Of a DNA stretch of 64,000 nucleotides, positions 42,337 through 51,239 are shown in pieces (the first letter of the stretch is position 1; the number at the start of each line of letters is the position of its first letter). Below the pieces are notes generated by a model that worked only from the letters and a program-made list of their open reading frames with translations, searched no databases and had not been told where the DNA came from. The position numbers were made by a program, and so were the translations under genes. The DNA is from Verrucomicrobiota bacterium (GTDB taxonomy: Bacteria; Verrucomicrobiota; Verrucomicrobiia; Opitutales; Opitutaceae), in the NCBI GenBank assembly GCA_023443455.1, contig JAEZUE010000107.1:62001-126000 (forward strand), in the 5' to 3' direction.

Positions 42337-44864
42337 GTGGCCGCGCGGCCGTCGATGGCGGTGCGCACCCGGCCGAGCAGTTCGCGTGGGGTGAAGGGCT
42401 TGCGAATGACCTCGGTGGCCTCGAGCAACCCATCCTGAAGGTGGTGGTAGCTGTAGCCGGTGGCGAACAACACCGGCAGCTCCGGGTCGCGGCGGCGCAA
42501 CTCGTCGTGGGCCACCCGGCCGTTGCAGCGCGGCATGACCACGTCGAGAATCGCCAGATCGATCCGGCCCGCATGGGCCGCGTGCACGGCGAGCGCCGCC
42601 TCGCCGTCGCGGGCCGCGAGCACGCGGTAGCCAGCCTGCGCCAGGACCCGCTGCGCGATATCCAGGACCTGCTCGTCGTCCTCGGCCAGCAGAATGGTCT
42701 CGCCCCCGCCCTGCAGGCTCGCGAGTTCGGGCGGCGCCTCCGCCCCGGCCCCCGCCTCGGGGCTCTCCGCCGCCGGCAGGTAGAAACGGAAGGTCGTGCC
42801 GAGCCCAACCTCCGAATACAGATGGATGAAGCCGCCGTGCTGCCGCACGATCGCGTACACGGTGGCGAGGCCCAGCCCCGTCCCCCGCCCGACCTCCTTG
42901 GTCGAGAAGAACGGCTCGAAGATGCGATGCTGGATCTCCTTCGGGATGCCGACGCCCTCGTCGGACACGGCGACCACGACATGCCGGCCGGGCCGCGCAT
43001 CGGCATGCTCCGCGCAATACTCCGAGTCGAGCTCCACCACCTCGGTCTCGACCGTGAGCCGCCCGCCGTCGGGCATCGCGTCGCGGGCATTGACGCAGAG
43101 GTTGATGAGCACCTGCTCGATGCGTCCAGGATCGGCGAGTACGGGCAGCGGACCGGGTGCCGGCGGGATGACCAGAGCAATGTCCTCGCCGATGAGTCGG
43201 CGGACCATGCGCGCGGTCTCGGCCACCAGGGCTCCGAGCTCGACCGGCCGGAGCCGCAGCTCCTCCCGGCGACTGAAGGCGAGCAGCTGTTGCACCAGAT
43301 TCACCGCCCGCTCGCTCGCACGGGAGATCTCGCCGAGCGAACCATGCACCGGATGGCCCGCGGGCGCATCCATCGAGGCCAGGGTCACGTTGCCGGTGAT
43401 GACCTGAAGGATGTTGTTGAAATCGTGCGCGATGCCGCCGGCCAGCCGGCCCACGGCCTCCATCTTGCGCGACTGCACGAGCTGGTCCTCGAGGGCGAGC
43501 TCGTGGGAGATGTCGCGTTTGACCGCGACGAAGTGCGAGATGCGGCCCCGCTCGTCGCGCAGCGGGGTGATGCAGGTGTTTTCGGTGAAAAGCCCGCCGT
43601 CTTTGCGGCGGTTGTGGAGCCGCCCCCGCCAAGTGCGGCCGGCGAGGAGCGTCGACCAGAGATCGCGGTAGAACGCCTCGTCGTGGCGGCCGCTTTTGAG
43701 GATGCGCGGGTTGCGCCCATGGACCTCGTGGCGCCGATACCCGGTGTTCTCCTCGAAGGCGTTGTTCACATAGACGATCCGGCCGTCCGCGTCGGTGATC
43801 GCGACGGCCTCGCCGGCATGGTTGAGCGCCGTCGCCAATAGACGGTTCTCGCGCTCGACCAACCGCACGTCGGAAAGGTCGCGCACGAGCGCCAGATGGA
43901 AACGGCGCGAGCCATGGACGCTGCTGCTCAGCGAGACCTCGGTCTCGAAGGTGCGCCCGTCCTTGCGGCAATACAGCCACCGGAAGCGCAACGGCGCCGC
44001 GACGGCCTCCGCGAGCAACCGCTCGGCCTCGGCGGCCGAGCTGCGGCCGTTGGGCTGCAATTGCGCGCTCAGCGAAACCACCGACTGGCCGCGCAGCTCC
44101 TCGGCCGAGAAGCCGAAAGCGACGCGCGCCTGCGTGTTGAATTCCACGATCCGCTCGTTCTCGAGCACCAGCACGGCATCTCCGGCCATCTCGAACATCG
44201 AGCGGAAATGCCCCTCGACCACGCGCAGCTCGTCGTTGGCCCGATGCAGCGAGTCGCCGGCATGGCGCCAAAAAAGCACGACACAACCGGCAAAGGCGAA
44301 CAGCGCGAGGTTGCTCGCCCAGGCCCAACCGCCCGCCATCGGCTCCGGCGCAGCGATCGGCAGCGCAAACACCGAGACAACCGCCGCCGCGGCCAGACCG
44401 GCCCCGACCAGCAACCGGAAACACCAGCGAACCGTGCGCGACGGTGCGACCGACGAGATCAGAACCGTCAGCAAAGCGAGCACGAAGCCGCCGCCCGAGA
44501 GGCCCCAGACGAGCAGCTCGGCCAAGGCGGCCAACGTCACCGCCGAGCCGTAGAGCGCCAGGCGTATCCGCGCGGGGACCCGCTTCCGCGCCAGCGATAC
44601 CGCGGTCGCGAAAAGAAGCAGCCCCAGGTGCCACCAGAGAAGCCAGCCGCGACGGGCCGCGCCACCATACACCGGGATCGCGAGCAGCACCGACACCGCC
44701 GCCAGAGGCGAAAACCAAAGCAACAACCGGTCGAAGACCTCGAGCAGAGTCGAATCGGGCGTGGGTGTCGCGGGCGGCGAACGGTCCGCTCCGTCGGCAT
44801 GAACGTCGCCCTGCGGCGCACCGTCGCGAGCCGCTCCCGCGGTGCCATGGATCTCCGATGCCAT
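42324..44864 (-). CDS. PAS-containing hybrid histidine kinase with C-terminal receiver
   Basis: An 846-residue membrane sensor. About six hydrophobic segments at residues 40-200 form the membrane input part; two PAS domains follow (about 215-330 and 345-460, the second with the PAC-type NRRKDGGLFTENTCITPLRDERG). The kinase core has H480 in AGGIAHDFNNILQ, then LINLCVNARDAMPDGG and GTGLGLATVYAIVRQHGG, i.e. the NtrB-like HisKA subtype. The C-terminal receiver has D774 in LAILDVVMPRC and the Lys of VIRKPF. The partner regulator is not next door. The 600-bp upstream gap should hold its promoter. Confidence 0.9.
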   Translation of the reverse strand: MASEIHGTAGAARDGAPQGDVHADGADRSPPATPTPDSTLLEVFDRLLLWFSPLAAVSVLLAIPVYGGAARRGWLLWWHLGLLLFATAVSLARKRVPARIRLALYGSAVTLAALAELLVWGLSGGGFVLALLTVLISSVAPSRTVRWCFRLLVGAGLAAAAVVSVFALPIAAPEPMAGGWAWASNLALFAFAGCVVLFWRHAGDSLHRANDELRVVEGHFRSMFEMAGDAVLVLENERIVEFNTQARVAFGFSAEELRGQSVVSLSAQLQPNGRSSAAEAERLLAEAVAAPLRFRWLYCRKDGRTFETEVSLSSSVHGSRRFHLALVRDLSDVRLVERENRLLATALNHAGEAVAITDADGRIVYVNNAFEENTGYRRHEVHGRNPRILKSGRHDEAFYRDLWSTLLAGRTWRGRLHNRRKDGGLFTENTCITPLRDERGRISHFVAVKRDISHELALEDQLVQSRKMEAVGRLAGGIAHDFNNILQVITGNVTLASMDAPAGHPVHGSLGEISRASERAVNLVQQLLAFSRREELRLRPVELGALVAETARMVRRLIGEDIALVIPPAPGPLPVLADPGRIEQVLINLCVNARDAMPDGGRLTVETEVVELDSEYCAEHADARPGRHVVVAVSDEGVGIPKEIQHRIFEPFFSTKEVGRGTGLGLATVYAIVRQHGGFIHLYSEVGLGTTFRFYLPAAESPEAGAGAEAPPELASLQGGGETILLAEDDEQVLDIAQRVLAQAGYRVLAARDGEAALAVHAAHAGRIDLAILDVVMPRCNGRVAHDELRRRDPELPVLFATGYSYHHLQDGLLEATEVIRKPFTPRELLGRVRTAIDGRAATRSG

Positions 44865-45476
44865 CGTTTCGTCCGGCTCAGCGCCCCTGTTTCACCGAGG
44901 CGAATCGGCAAGAGGCACATCGCAGAGGCGACGCGCCGAACTGAAGGCAAGGACTTGGGCGGGCGGAAGGGTGCATGGAAATGTGGAGGGGATGTTATCA
45001 CATCTCGACCTTCAAGCAGGGACCTTTAGCCCGCGTTTCTAGGGGCGATCCCCGATCCGCCGGGAAGGGTAAACCCCGCGTCGGCAAGCACACGAATGAG
45101 GCACATCCCCGATTGAGGCCCCCTGCCGGAGGCGGCGCGCACGGCGCCAAACGACGCTCAACCCCGGCGGCAGGCCCGAGCGACCCGGAGGGCGAGAGCG
45201 CTGGCGAGCACACCGACCACATGCAACCAGAGATCGAAGCGGGAGGCTTCGGCGTGGAAGGTATTGGTGTGCCGTGCGTGCAACATGGTGGGGCGGTGTT
45301 GCCGTTTATCGGCCGGAGTTTAGCTCCCATTCAATACAACCGCTCCTCCGCTCCAGTTTTTGACACGGGTTTGCGCGATTTGCAGGGGTTTCACCCCGGG
45401 CCCGCGTCGCAGGCCACCCGGTACACCGCGACCGCCGCTGCCCGGAGACGGCTCGGAACGGGACCGGAGGCGGAAC
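44865..45476. other. 612-bp region without an established gene
   Basis: Between the hybrid kinase start and the pheA stop. Base composition is more mixed than in the genes. It contains a 42-codon minus-strand frame (listed separately). I saw no tRNA-like or terminator-like structure. The region just left of 45000 probably contains the kinase promoter. Confidence 0.4.
45158..45286 (-). CDS. Possible 42-residue single-pass membrane peptide
   Basis: ATG 45286 opens 42 codons: a polar N-terminus with several His, then the hydrophobic LWLHVVGVLASALALRVA and a basic end ACRRG. The N-out/C-in charge pattern fits a small membrane protein. There is no clear ribosome-binding site and in GC-rich DNA such frames arise by chance, so this is only a candidate. 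Confidence 0.2.
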   Translation of the reverse strand: MLHARHTNTFHAEASRFDLWLHVVGVLASALALRVARACRRG

Positions 45477-46556
45477 CTACGGATTGACCACCGGATAGCT
45501 GCCCAGCCATTTCACCAACGGGCAGAACTGCCGGACCTCGTCCACCGCCTCGGCCATCATCGGGTCGTCATGGTGCCCGGCGACATCGATGAAGAAATAG
45601 TAGTCCCACGCGCGTTTCTTGGTCGGGCGGGACTCGATCTTGGTGAGGTTGAGCCCGCGGCTCGAAAACGGGGAGAGCAGCCGCAGCAACGAACCCGAGT
45701 GCGAGGCCTGGTCGCCCAGCGAGATCAGGTAGGTGCTCACATCGCGGCCCGGCCCGGCGGAGCCCGACGACTGCCGGCCGATGACGAAGAAGCGCGTCGT
45801 GTTGCCGCGCACCGTCTCGATGCCGCGCTGCACCGCGGGCACCTGGTAGAAGTTGGCGGCCAGCTCGTTGGCCACCGCCGCGGCCCCCGGCTCCGCCTTG
45901 GCGATCTGCACCGCGCCCGCCGTGCTCGGTGCGTCGAGCAGCTGCGCGTGCGGCAGGTGCCGCTGGAGCCAGGCGCGGCACTGGCCCAGCGCCTGGTCCT
46001 TCGAGTACACCCTGGTGATCCGCTCGAGCGGCTCGTTCGAGATCAGGCAGTAGCTGATCTCCAGATACGTCTGGGCCACGATCTTGAGCTCGGTCTCGAC
46101 GAAGAGGTCGAGCGCGTCGCGCACCGAGCCCTCGGTCGAGTTCTCGACCGGGATCAGGCCGTAGTCGGTCTCGCCCTTGGCCACCGCGGCGAAGATGTCG
46201 CCGAAGGTCGGCAGGCCGATGTAGTCGACGCTCGCGCCGAACTTCTCCATCGCGGCCTGGTGGCTGTTGGTGGCCTCCGGCCCGAGGTAGGCGATCTTGA
46301 GCGGCTGCTCCAGCGCGATCGCCGCGGACATGATCTCCCGATAGATGGCGCGCAACGCCGGCGCGGTGATGGGGCCCTGGTTGCGCTCGCAGACCTTGCG
46401 GAAGACCTGCTCCTCGCGCTCGGCGACGTAGATCGCCCCGCCCTGCCGGCGTTTGATCCGGCCGATCTCGGAGGCCAGGCTCAGCCGGCGGTTGAGCGCC
46501 TCCACGATCTGGTTGTCGAGGGTGTCGATCTGCTGACGGCAATCGTCGATGTTCAT
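45477..46556 (-). CDS. pheA: Bifunctional chorismate mutase / prephenate dehydratase
   Basis: A 359-residue P-protein of phenylalanine synthesis. Order: AroQ chorismate mutase (1-85, with RRLSLASEIGRIKRR), prephenate dehydratase (about 88-265, IAYLGPEATNSHQAA, GLIPVENSTEGSV, the TRF motif in GNTTRFFVIG), and an ACT domain (about 280-355, SHSGSLLRLLSPFSSRGLNLTKIESRP), where phenylalanine normally binds to inhibit. All motifs are intact. It starts 15 bp after scpB on the same strand, so the two are co-transcribed. Confidence 0.95.
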   Translation of the reverse strand: MNIDDCRQQIDTLDNQIVEALNRRLSLASEIGRIKRRQGGAIYVAEREEQVFRKVCERNQGPITAPALRAIYREIMSAAIALEQPLKIAYLGPEATNSHQAAMEKFGASVDYIGLPTFGDIFAAVAKGETDYGLIPVENSTEGSVRDALDLFVETELKIVAQTYLEISYCLISNEPLERITRVYSKDQALGQCRAWLQRHLPHAQLLDAPSTAGAVQIAKAEPGAAAVANELAANFYQVPAVQRGIETVRGNTTRFFVIGRQSSGSAGPGRDVSTYLISLGDQASHSGSLLRLLSPFSSRGLNLTKIESRPTKKRAWDYYFFIDVAGHHDDPMMAEAVDEVRQFCPLVKWLGSYPVVNP

Positions 46557-46571
46557 GGGCGGGATACGCGC

Positions 46572-47534
46572 TCAGGCGGAAGGCTGTTCGGCCGAGGTCT
46601 TCGGATCCTCGTCGGCGGGCGGCTCCTCGGCGGCGGGCGCCGCGGGCGGCTCGTCCTCCACCGGCTCCTCGGGCGGATCGAGCGGCAACTCCGAAGTCTC
46701 GAGGCCGAGGTCCTTGTCGCCCACCGGCTCGGCCGTCTCCGACTGTTGGAGCCACTCGTCGATCTGGCGGTTCGAGAGCACGTCGGAGGCGGGCAGTTCG
46801 GCGAGGGACTTGATGCCGACGAACTCGAGGAAGTCGTCGGTGGTGCCGAACTGGATCGGCCGCCCCGGCAGGTCGGCCCGACCGGCCACGTAGATCAGGC
46901 CGCGTTCGAGCAGCTTGTTCACGCCGGCCTCGGCCGAGACCCCGCGGATCGCCTCGATCTCGCTGCGAGTGACCGGCTGGCGGTAGGCCACCACGGCCAA
47001 CGTCTCCAAAGCCGCTTGGCTCAGGCGCACCGGCGGCGGCTCGTCGCGCAGCAGCCGCACCCAGCGTGCCGCCTTCGGATTGGTCACGAGGCGATACCCG
47101 CCGCTGCCATCGATGAGAAAATACACCTCGTCGCGCTCGCGCAGCTCGTTGGCGATGGCATCCATCGCCTCGCGGATCTGGTTGGCGGTGATCAGCGAGG
47201 GCACGTCCTGGTAGTACTCGGCGTCGGTCTCGGCCGGCGACAAGCCCGCCATGATTTCGGCCGCCGGATCGGGCGGCAACACCGCCTCGCCACCGGCCTC
47301 CACCACGGCCTGGCCTTCGATGACCGCCACCGGTTCGACCACGACTTCGGCGGGCTCCTCGGGCGGCGCCGCATCGGCGGGCGCCTCGCTCGGCGCGGCG
47401 GCCTTGGCTTTCGCGACCAGTTCGGCCTCCTGATTGTGGAAACGGGTCAGGGTATCCTGGATTTCCTTGATCGTGAGCGGCCCGCTCGAGGCGAAGAGCA
47501 ATGCGCGGAGGACTTTCTGGAGGTTGAACGCCAT
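46572..47534 (-). CDS. scpB: Segregation and condensation protein B, with inserts
   Basis: A 320-residue ScpB, the winged-helix partner of ScpA/SMC in chromosome condensation. The second winged helix is well conserved (LSQAALETLAVVAYRQPVTRSEIEAIRGV...GLIYVAGRADLPGRPIQFGTTDDFLEFVGI). The first is split: after LFASSGPLTIKEIQDTL (to about residue 30) come about 75 Ala/Pro/Glu-rich residues before ITANQIREAMDAI. A second acidic Pro/Glu-rich tail follows residue 255. Usual ScpB is near 190-200 residues. No scpA lies in the window. Confidence 0.9.
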   Translation of the reverse strand: MAFNLQKVLRALLFASSGPLTIKEIQDTLTRFHNQEAELVAKAKAAAPSEAPADAAPPEEPAEVVVEPVAVIEGQAVVEAGGEAVLPPDPAAEIMAGLSPAETDAEYYQDVPSLITANQIREAMDAIANELRERDEVYFLIDGSGGYRLVTNPKAARWVRLLRDEPPPVRLSQAALETLAVVAYRQPVTRSEIEAIRGVSAEAGVNKLLERGLIYVAGRADLPGRPIQFGTTDDFLEFVGIKSLAELPASDVLSNRQIDEWLQQSETAEPVGDKDLGLETSELPLDPPEEPVEDEPPAAPAAEEPPADEDPKTSAEQPSA

Positions 47535-47768
47535 GCGGTGGAAGACGAAGGGTCGAAAGCGCAGCTGTTTGGGTCAAGGCCGCGCCGCGGGCAACGCATT
47601 TGTTGGCCGACCTTCCCCGCCCGCCCCATCGCCACCGGTCGCCACCATCCGCTACGGGCCGCGGCCCCGCCGCGCCGTCTCCACCGACGAAAGATCGCGG
47701 GTGGGGTCACCGGGAATTGACCGGGGGCGCGGTTTGTCATTTGTCCTCGGTCTTTCATCCTAACCGCC

Positions 47769-49343
47769 ATGTCCTGGTCCCGCTTCACCTCGCTTTCCTT
47801 CCACGACGAACGCCTCGCGTTCACCCTCGATCTGAGCCGCATGGGCTTCGACGCCGAAGCGCTCGACATCCTCGAGCCGAAGTTCACCAAGGTCTTCGCC
47901 GAGATGGCGGCCCTCGAGCAGGGGGCCATCGCCAACCCCGACGAACAACGCATGGTCGGCCACTATTGGCTGCGCTCCCCCGCCCTCGCGCCGACCCCCG
48001 AGATCAAGACCGCCATCTCGGACTCGCTGACCCGGATCGAGGACTTCGCCGGCCGCGTCCACCGCGGCGAGCTCGCCGGCCCGAAAGGCCCCTTCAAGCA
48101 CGTGCTGGTGATCGGCATCGGCGGCTCGGCCCTCGGCCCGCAGTTTGTGCGCGAGGCCCTCGGCCACCCGAAGACCGACAAGATGACGGTCTGGTTCTTC
48201 GACAACACCGATCCGGACGGCATGGATACGGTGCTCGCCGCGCTCGACGGCAAGCTCCACGAGACCGTCGCCCTGGTCATCTCCAAGTCCGGCGGCACCG
48301 TCGAGACCCGCAACGGCATGCTCGAGGCCGCGGTCGCCTTCAAGGCCGCCGGCCTGAACTACCCGAAACATTTCGTCGCCGTGACCGGCGAAGGTTCGAA
48401 GCTCGACAAGATCGCCGAAGGCGAAGGCTGGCTCGCGCGTTTCCCGATGTGGGACTGGGTCGGCGGCCGCACCAGCGTGCTCGGGCCGGTGGGCCTGTTG
48501 CCCGCCGCGTTGCAGGGCCTCGAGATCGGCGCGCTGCTCTCCGGCGCCGCCGCGATGGACCAGCTCACCCGCGCCGCCAAGCTGCGCGAAAACCCGGCCG
48601 CACTGCTCGCCGCCGCCTGGTACCTCGCCACCAAGGGCGCCGGGGAGAAGGACATGGTCGTGCTTCCCTACAAGGATCGCCTCCTGCTCTTCTCCCGCTA
48701 CCTCCAGCAGCTCGTCATGGAGTCGATCGGCAAGGAGTTCGACCTCGACCGCAAGGTCGTCAACCAGGGCATCGCGGTGTACGGCAACAAGGGGTCGACC
48801 GACCAGCACGCCTACGTCCAGCAGCTGCGCGAGGGCGTGAACAACTTCTTCGTCACCTTCATCGAGGTGCTGCGCGACCGCACCGGCGCCGCCCTCGAGG
48901 TCGAGGCCGGCGGCATCACTTCCGGCGACTACCTGCAGGGCTTCTTCCTCGGCACCCGCGATGCGCTCACCGAGAAGGACCGCGAATCGCTCACCATCAC
49001 CGTGCCCGACGTCTCGGCCAGAACTGTCGGCGCCCTGATCGGCCTCTACGAGCGCACCGTCGGTTTCTACGCCACGCTGGTCAACATCAACGCCTACCAC
49101 CAGCCCGGCGTCGAGGCCGGCAAGAAGGCCGCCGGTGTCGTGATCGAACTGAAGAAGAAGATCGCCACCGCGCTCGCCGCCGACCCGGGCACCGCCTTCA
49201 CCGCCGAAGCCCTCGCCGCGCGCCTGGGTGTCGACGCCGAACCCGTGTTCAAAATCCTCGAACACCTCGCCGCCAACCCCGAGTCCGGCGTCACCCGCCA
49301 GAAAGGCGCCACCTGGCATCAGGCCGCCTTCGTCCGCGCCTGA
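47769..49343 (+). CDS. pgi: Glucose-6-phosphate isomerase
   Basis: A 524-residue isomerase converting glucose 6-phosphate and fructose 6-phosphate. SIS-fold motifs: VLVIGIGGSALGPQFV, VISKSGGTVETRNGM (phosphate-binding), WDWVGGRTSV, and GNKGSTDQHAYVQQLREG with the active-site His. C-terminal KKKI corresponds to the final active-site Lys region. A ~60-residue tail (TAEALAARLGVDAEPVFKILEHLAANPESGVTRQKG) looks like a winged-helix add-on found in some bacterial Pgi. Repeat copy D and a terminator follow. Confidence 0.96.
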   Translation: MSWSRFTSLSFHDERLAFTLDLSRMGFDAEALDILEPKFTKVFAEMAALEQGAIANPDEQRMVGHYWLRSPALAPTPEIKTAISDSLTRIEDFAGRVHRGELAGPKGPFKHVLVIGIGGSALGPQFVREALGHPKTDKMTVWFFDNTDPDGMDTVLAALDGKLHETVALVISKSGGTVETRNGMLEAAVAFKAAGLNYPKHFVAVTGEGSKLDKIAEGEGWLARFPMWDWVGGRTSVLGPVGLLPAALQGLEIGALLSGAAAMDQLTRAAKLRENPAALLAAAWYLATKGAGEKDMVVLPYKDRLLLFSRYLQQLVMESIGKEFDLDRKVVNQGIAVYGNKGSTDQHAYVQQLREGVNNFFVTFIEVLRDRTGAALEVEAGGITSGDYLQGFFLGTRDALTEKDRESLTITVPDVSARTVGALIGLYERTVGFYATLVNINAYHQPGVEAGKKAAGVVIELKKKIATALAADPGTAFTAEALAARLGVDAEPVFKILEHLAANPESGVTRQKGATWHQAAFVRA

Positions 49344-49349
49344 GCCGCC

Positions 49350-49484
49350 AGCATGCGGTCGAGTGACGAGGGACGAGCGTCGAGGGACCGATCACAGGGG
49401 AGACCGAGCGAAGCACTCGTGCCGGAACCTCGCCACCGCTGCTTTGGCGCTCGTCCCTCGACGCTCGCCTCTCGACCGCATCAT
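49350..49484. repeat. ~135-bp post-stop palindromic element, copy D (inverted)
   Basis: Starts 6 bp after the pgi stop. It is copy B/C read on the opposite strand: it opens GCATGCGGTCGAG and closes CTCGACCGCATCATC. It is followed 50 bp later by the pgi terminator, so the element itself does not need to terminate transcription. Confidence 0.8.
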
Positions 49485-49536
49485 CGCGCCTGAGCCGCAA
49501 CCGATCGACCGCACACCGCTCGATTCGTCCCACCCC

Positions 49537-49566
49537 GAGAGCGCCCCACCCGGGCGCTCTCTTTTT
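49537..49566 (+). terminator. Rho-independent terminator of pgi
   Basis: A perfect 10-bp stem GAGAGCGCCC/GGGCGCTCTC with loop CACCC, then five T. Confidence 0.9.
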
Positions 49567-49739
49567 GTCCATCCGCGCCCCGCAGCGCCACGCAAGCGGC
49601 GCCGACCGTACAGACCCGCGGTCCTCGGCTCATGCCGTCACAGGAAGCGTGATCTTGCGGCAAACAGGCCGTCGTGGGGATCGCCCAAGAAAACCTTTGC
49701 CCCGGAAACGCTGGCCGCGCACAAACTCCGGCTTTCCCG

Positions 49740-51020
49740 ATGAGCACCGCCACCTCCCAAGTCCTCAACGCGTCACCGCTGCGCGATCTCGACCCCGAGA
49801 TCCACGCTCTCATCGCCGCCGAGCTCCATCGGCAGCAGGAGCACATCGAGTTGATCGCCTCGGAAAACTTCACGCTCCCGGCCGTCATGGAGGCCCAGGG
49901 CAGCGTGCTCACCAACAAGTACGCCGAGGGTTATCCGGGCAAGCGCTGGTACGGCGGTTGCGAGTTCGTCGACAAGGTCGAGCAGATCGCCATCGACCGC
50001 GCGAAGGCGCTCTTCGGCGCCGAGCACGCCAACGTGCAGCCGCACTCCGGCTCGCAGGCCAATTTCGCGGTCTACACCTCCGTGCTCCAGCCCGGCGACA
50101 AGATCCTCGGCATGAACTTGAGCCACGGCGGCCACCTCACCCACGGCAACCCGGCCAATTTCTCCGGCAAGCTCTACAACTTCGTGCAGTACGGCGTGCG
50201 CGAGGACAACGGTCTCATCGACTACGACGAGCTCGCCAAGGTCGCCGCGGCCGAGAAGCCGAAGATGATCACCGTCGGCGCCAGCGCGTATCCGCGCGTC
50301 ATCGACTTCGCCCGCATGGGCGAGATCGCCCGCTCGGTCGGCGCGCTGCTCTTCGCCGACATCGCCCACATCGCCGGTCTGGTCGCCGCGGGCATCCACC
50401 CCTCCCCGGTGCCGCACGCCGATTTCGTCACCACCACCACGCACAAGACACTGCGCGGGCCGCGCGGCGGCCTTGTGCTCTGCAAGGCCGAGCACGCCAA
50501 GGCCCTCGACAGCGCGATGTTCCCCGGGGGCCAGGGCGGCCCGCTCGAGCACGTGATCGCCGCCAAGGCCGTCTGCTTCGGCGACGCGCTCAAGCCCGAG
50601 TTCAAGACCTACCAGCAGCAGATCGTGGCCAACGCCAAGGCACTCGCCACCGCCATGACCAAGCGCGGCTACGCCCTCGCCTCCGGCGGCACCGACAACC
50701 ACCTCATGCTCGTCGACCTCCGCGCGAAGTTCCCGGAACTCACCGGCAAGGTCGCGCAGGAGTCGCTCGACAAGGCCAACATCACCTGCAACAAGAACAC
50801 CGTGCCGTACGAGACCCGGTCGCCCTTCCAGGCCAGCGGTATCCGCCTCGGCACGCCAGCGGTGACCAGCCGCGGCATGGTGGAGGCCGATATGGACCAG
50901 ATCGCCGAGGCGATCGACCTCGTGCTCGGCGACCCGGCCAGCGAGGAGAAGCGCGCCGCCGCCAAGGCGATCGTGAAGAAGCTCACCGCCGCCCACCCGC
51001 TGCCCTACAAGGCGGTCTGA
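49740..51020 (+). CDS. glyA: Serine hydroxymethyltransferase
   Basis: A 426-residue PLP enzyme transferring the serine hydroxymethyl group to tetrahydrofolate. Conserved parts: HIELIASENFTLPAVMEAQGSVLTNKYAEGYPGKRWYGGC, LSHGGHLTHG, FADIAHIAGL, and TTTTHKTLRGPRGG with the PLP lysine K236. The C-terminus (GIRLGTPAVTSRGM) has the usual Arg. ATG 49740 gives the normal length; upstream in-frame codons are not conserved. No riboswitch-like fold was recognised in the 170-bp leader. Confidence 0.97.
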   Translation: MSTATSQVLNASPLRDLDPEIHALIAAELHRQQEHIELIASENFTLPAVMEAQGSVLTNKYAEGYPGKRWYGGCEFVDKVEQIAIDRAKALFGAEHANVQPHSGSQANFAVYTSVLQPGDKILGMNLSHGGHLTHGNPANFSGKLYNFVQYGVREDNGLIDYDELAKVAAAEKPKMITVGASAYPRVIDFARMGEIARSVGALLFADIAHIAGLVAAGIHPSPVPHADFVTTTTHKTLRGPRGGLVLCKAEHAKALDSAMFPGGQGGPLEHVIAAKAVCFGDALKPEFKTYQQQIVANAKALATAMTKRGYALASGGTDNHLMLVDLRAKFPELTGKVAQESLDKANITCNKNTVPYETRSPFQASGIRLGTPAVTSRGMVEADMDQIAEAIDLVLGDPASEEKRAAAKAIVKKLTAAHPLPYKAV

Positions 51021-51051
51021 GCGTCGCTCGAAAAACTGTTTCACCCCAGCC

Positions 51052-51087
51052 AACGGCCCGCCGATTTCCGGCGGGCCGTTTTGTTTT
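51052..51087 (+). terminator. Rho-independent terminator of glyA
   Basis: An 11-bp stem AACGGCCCGCC/GGCGGGCCGTT with a 7-base loop, followed by TTGTTTT, 31 bp past the stop. Confidence 0.9.
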
Positions 51088-51090
51088 GGA

Positions 51091-51215
51091 ATGCGGCGGC
51101 TTGACGCCGCCATATTCGGGCCGGCTCGACGGCCCGCCATTGCAGTGATCGTCCCGTCCTTCCCGTAGCTGGGCGGCAAAGCCGCTCAGCCCGTGGGAGC
51201 CTGCTTGCAGGCGAT
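51091..51215. repeat. Cluster of three short hairpins, REP-like
   Basis: Hairpins on GGCGGC/GCCGCC (51094-51111), GCTGGGCGGC/GCCGCTCAGC (51168-51190) and GTGGGAGCCTGC-TT-GCAGGCGAT (51193-51215). The last has the GTGGGAG...GCGA frame known from Pseudomonas REP elements. They fill the gap between glyA and the convergent secreted-protein gene. Confidence 0.45.
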
Positions 51216-51239
51216 CCGCAAATCGCGGCCCACCCGCGC

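Noticed and set aside
44998..45330. A 110-codon Pro/Cys-rich minus-strand frame in the kinase-pheA gap
   Set aside because: No start signal, no domain, and composition of random GC-rich sequence; kept only the shorter 42-codon membrane candidate in another frame, at low confidence.
45360..47720. A 786-codon plus-strand frame opposite scpB and pheA
   Set aside because: Both minus-strand genes are well-conserved families; the plus-strand product is low-complexity.
49567..49739. Riboswitch upstream of glyA
   Set aside because: No glycine- or THF-riboswitch core or conserved pairing could be recognised in the 170-bp leader.
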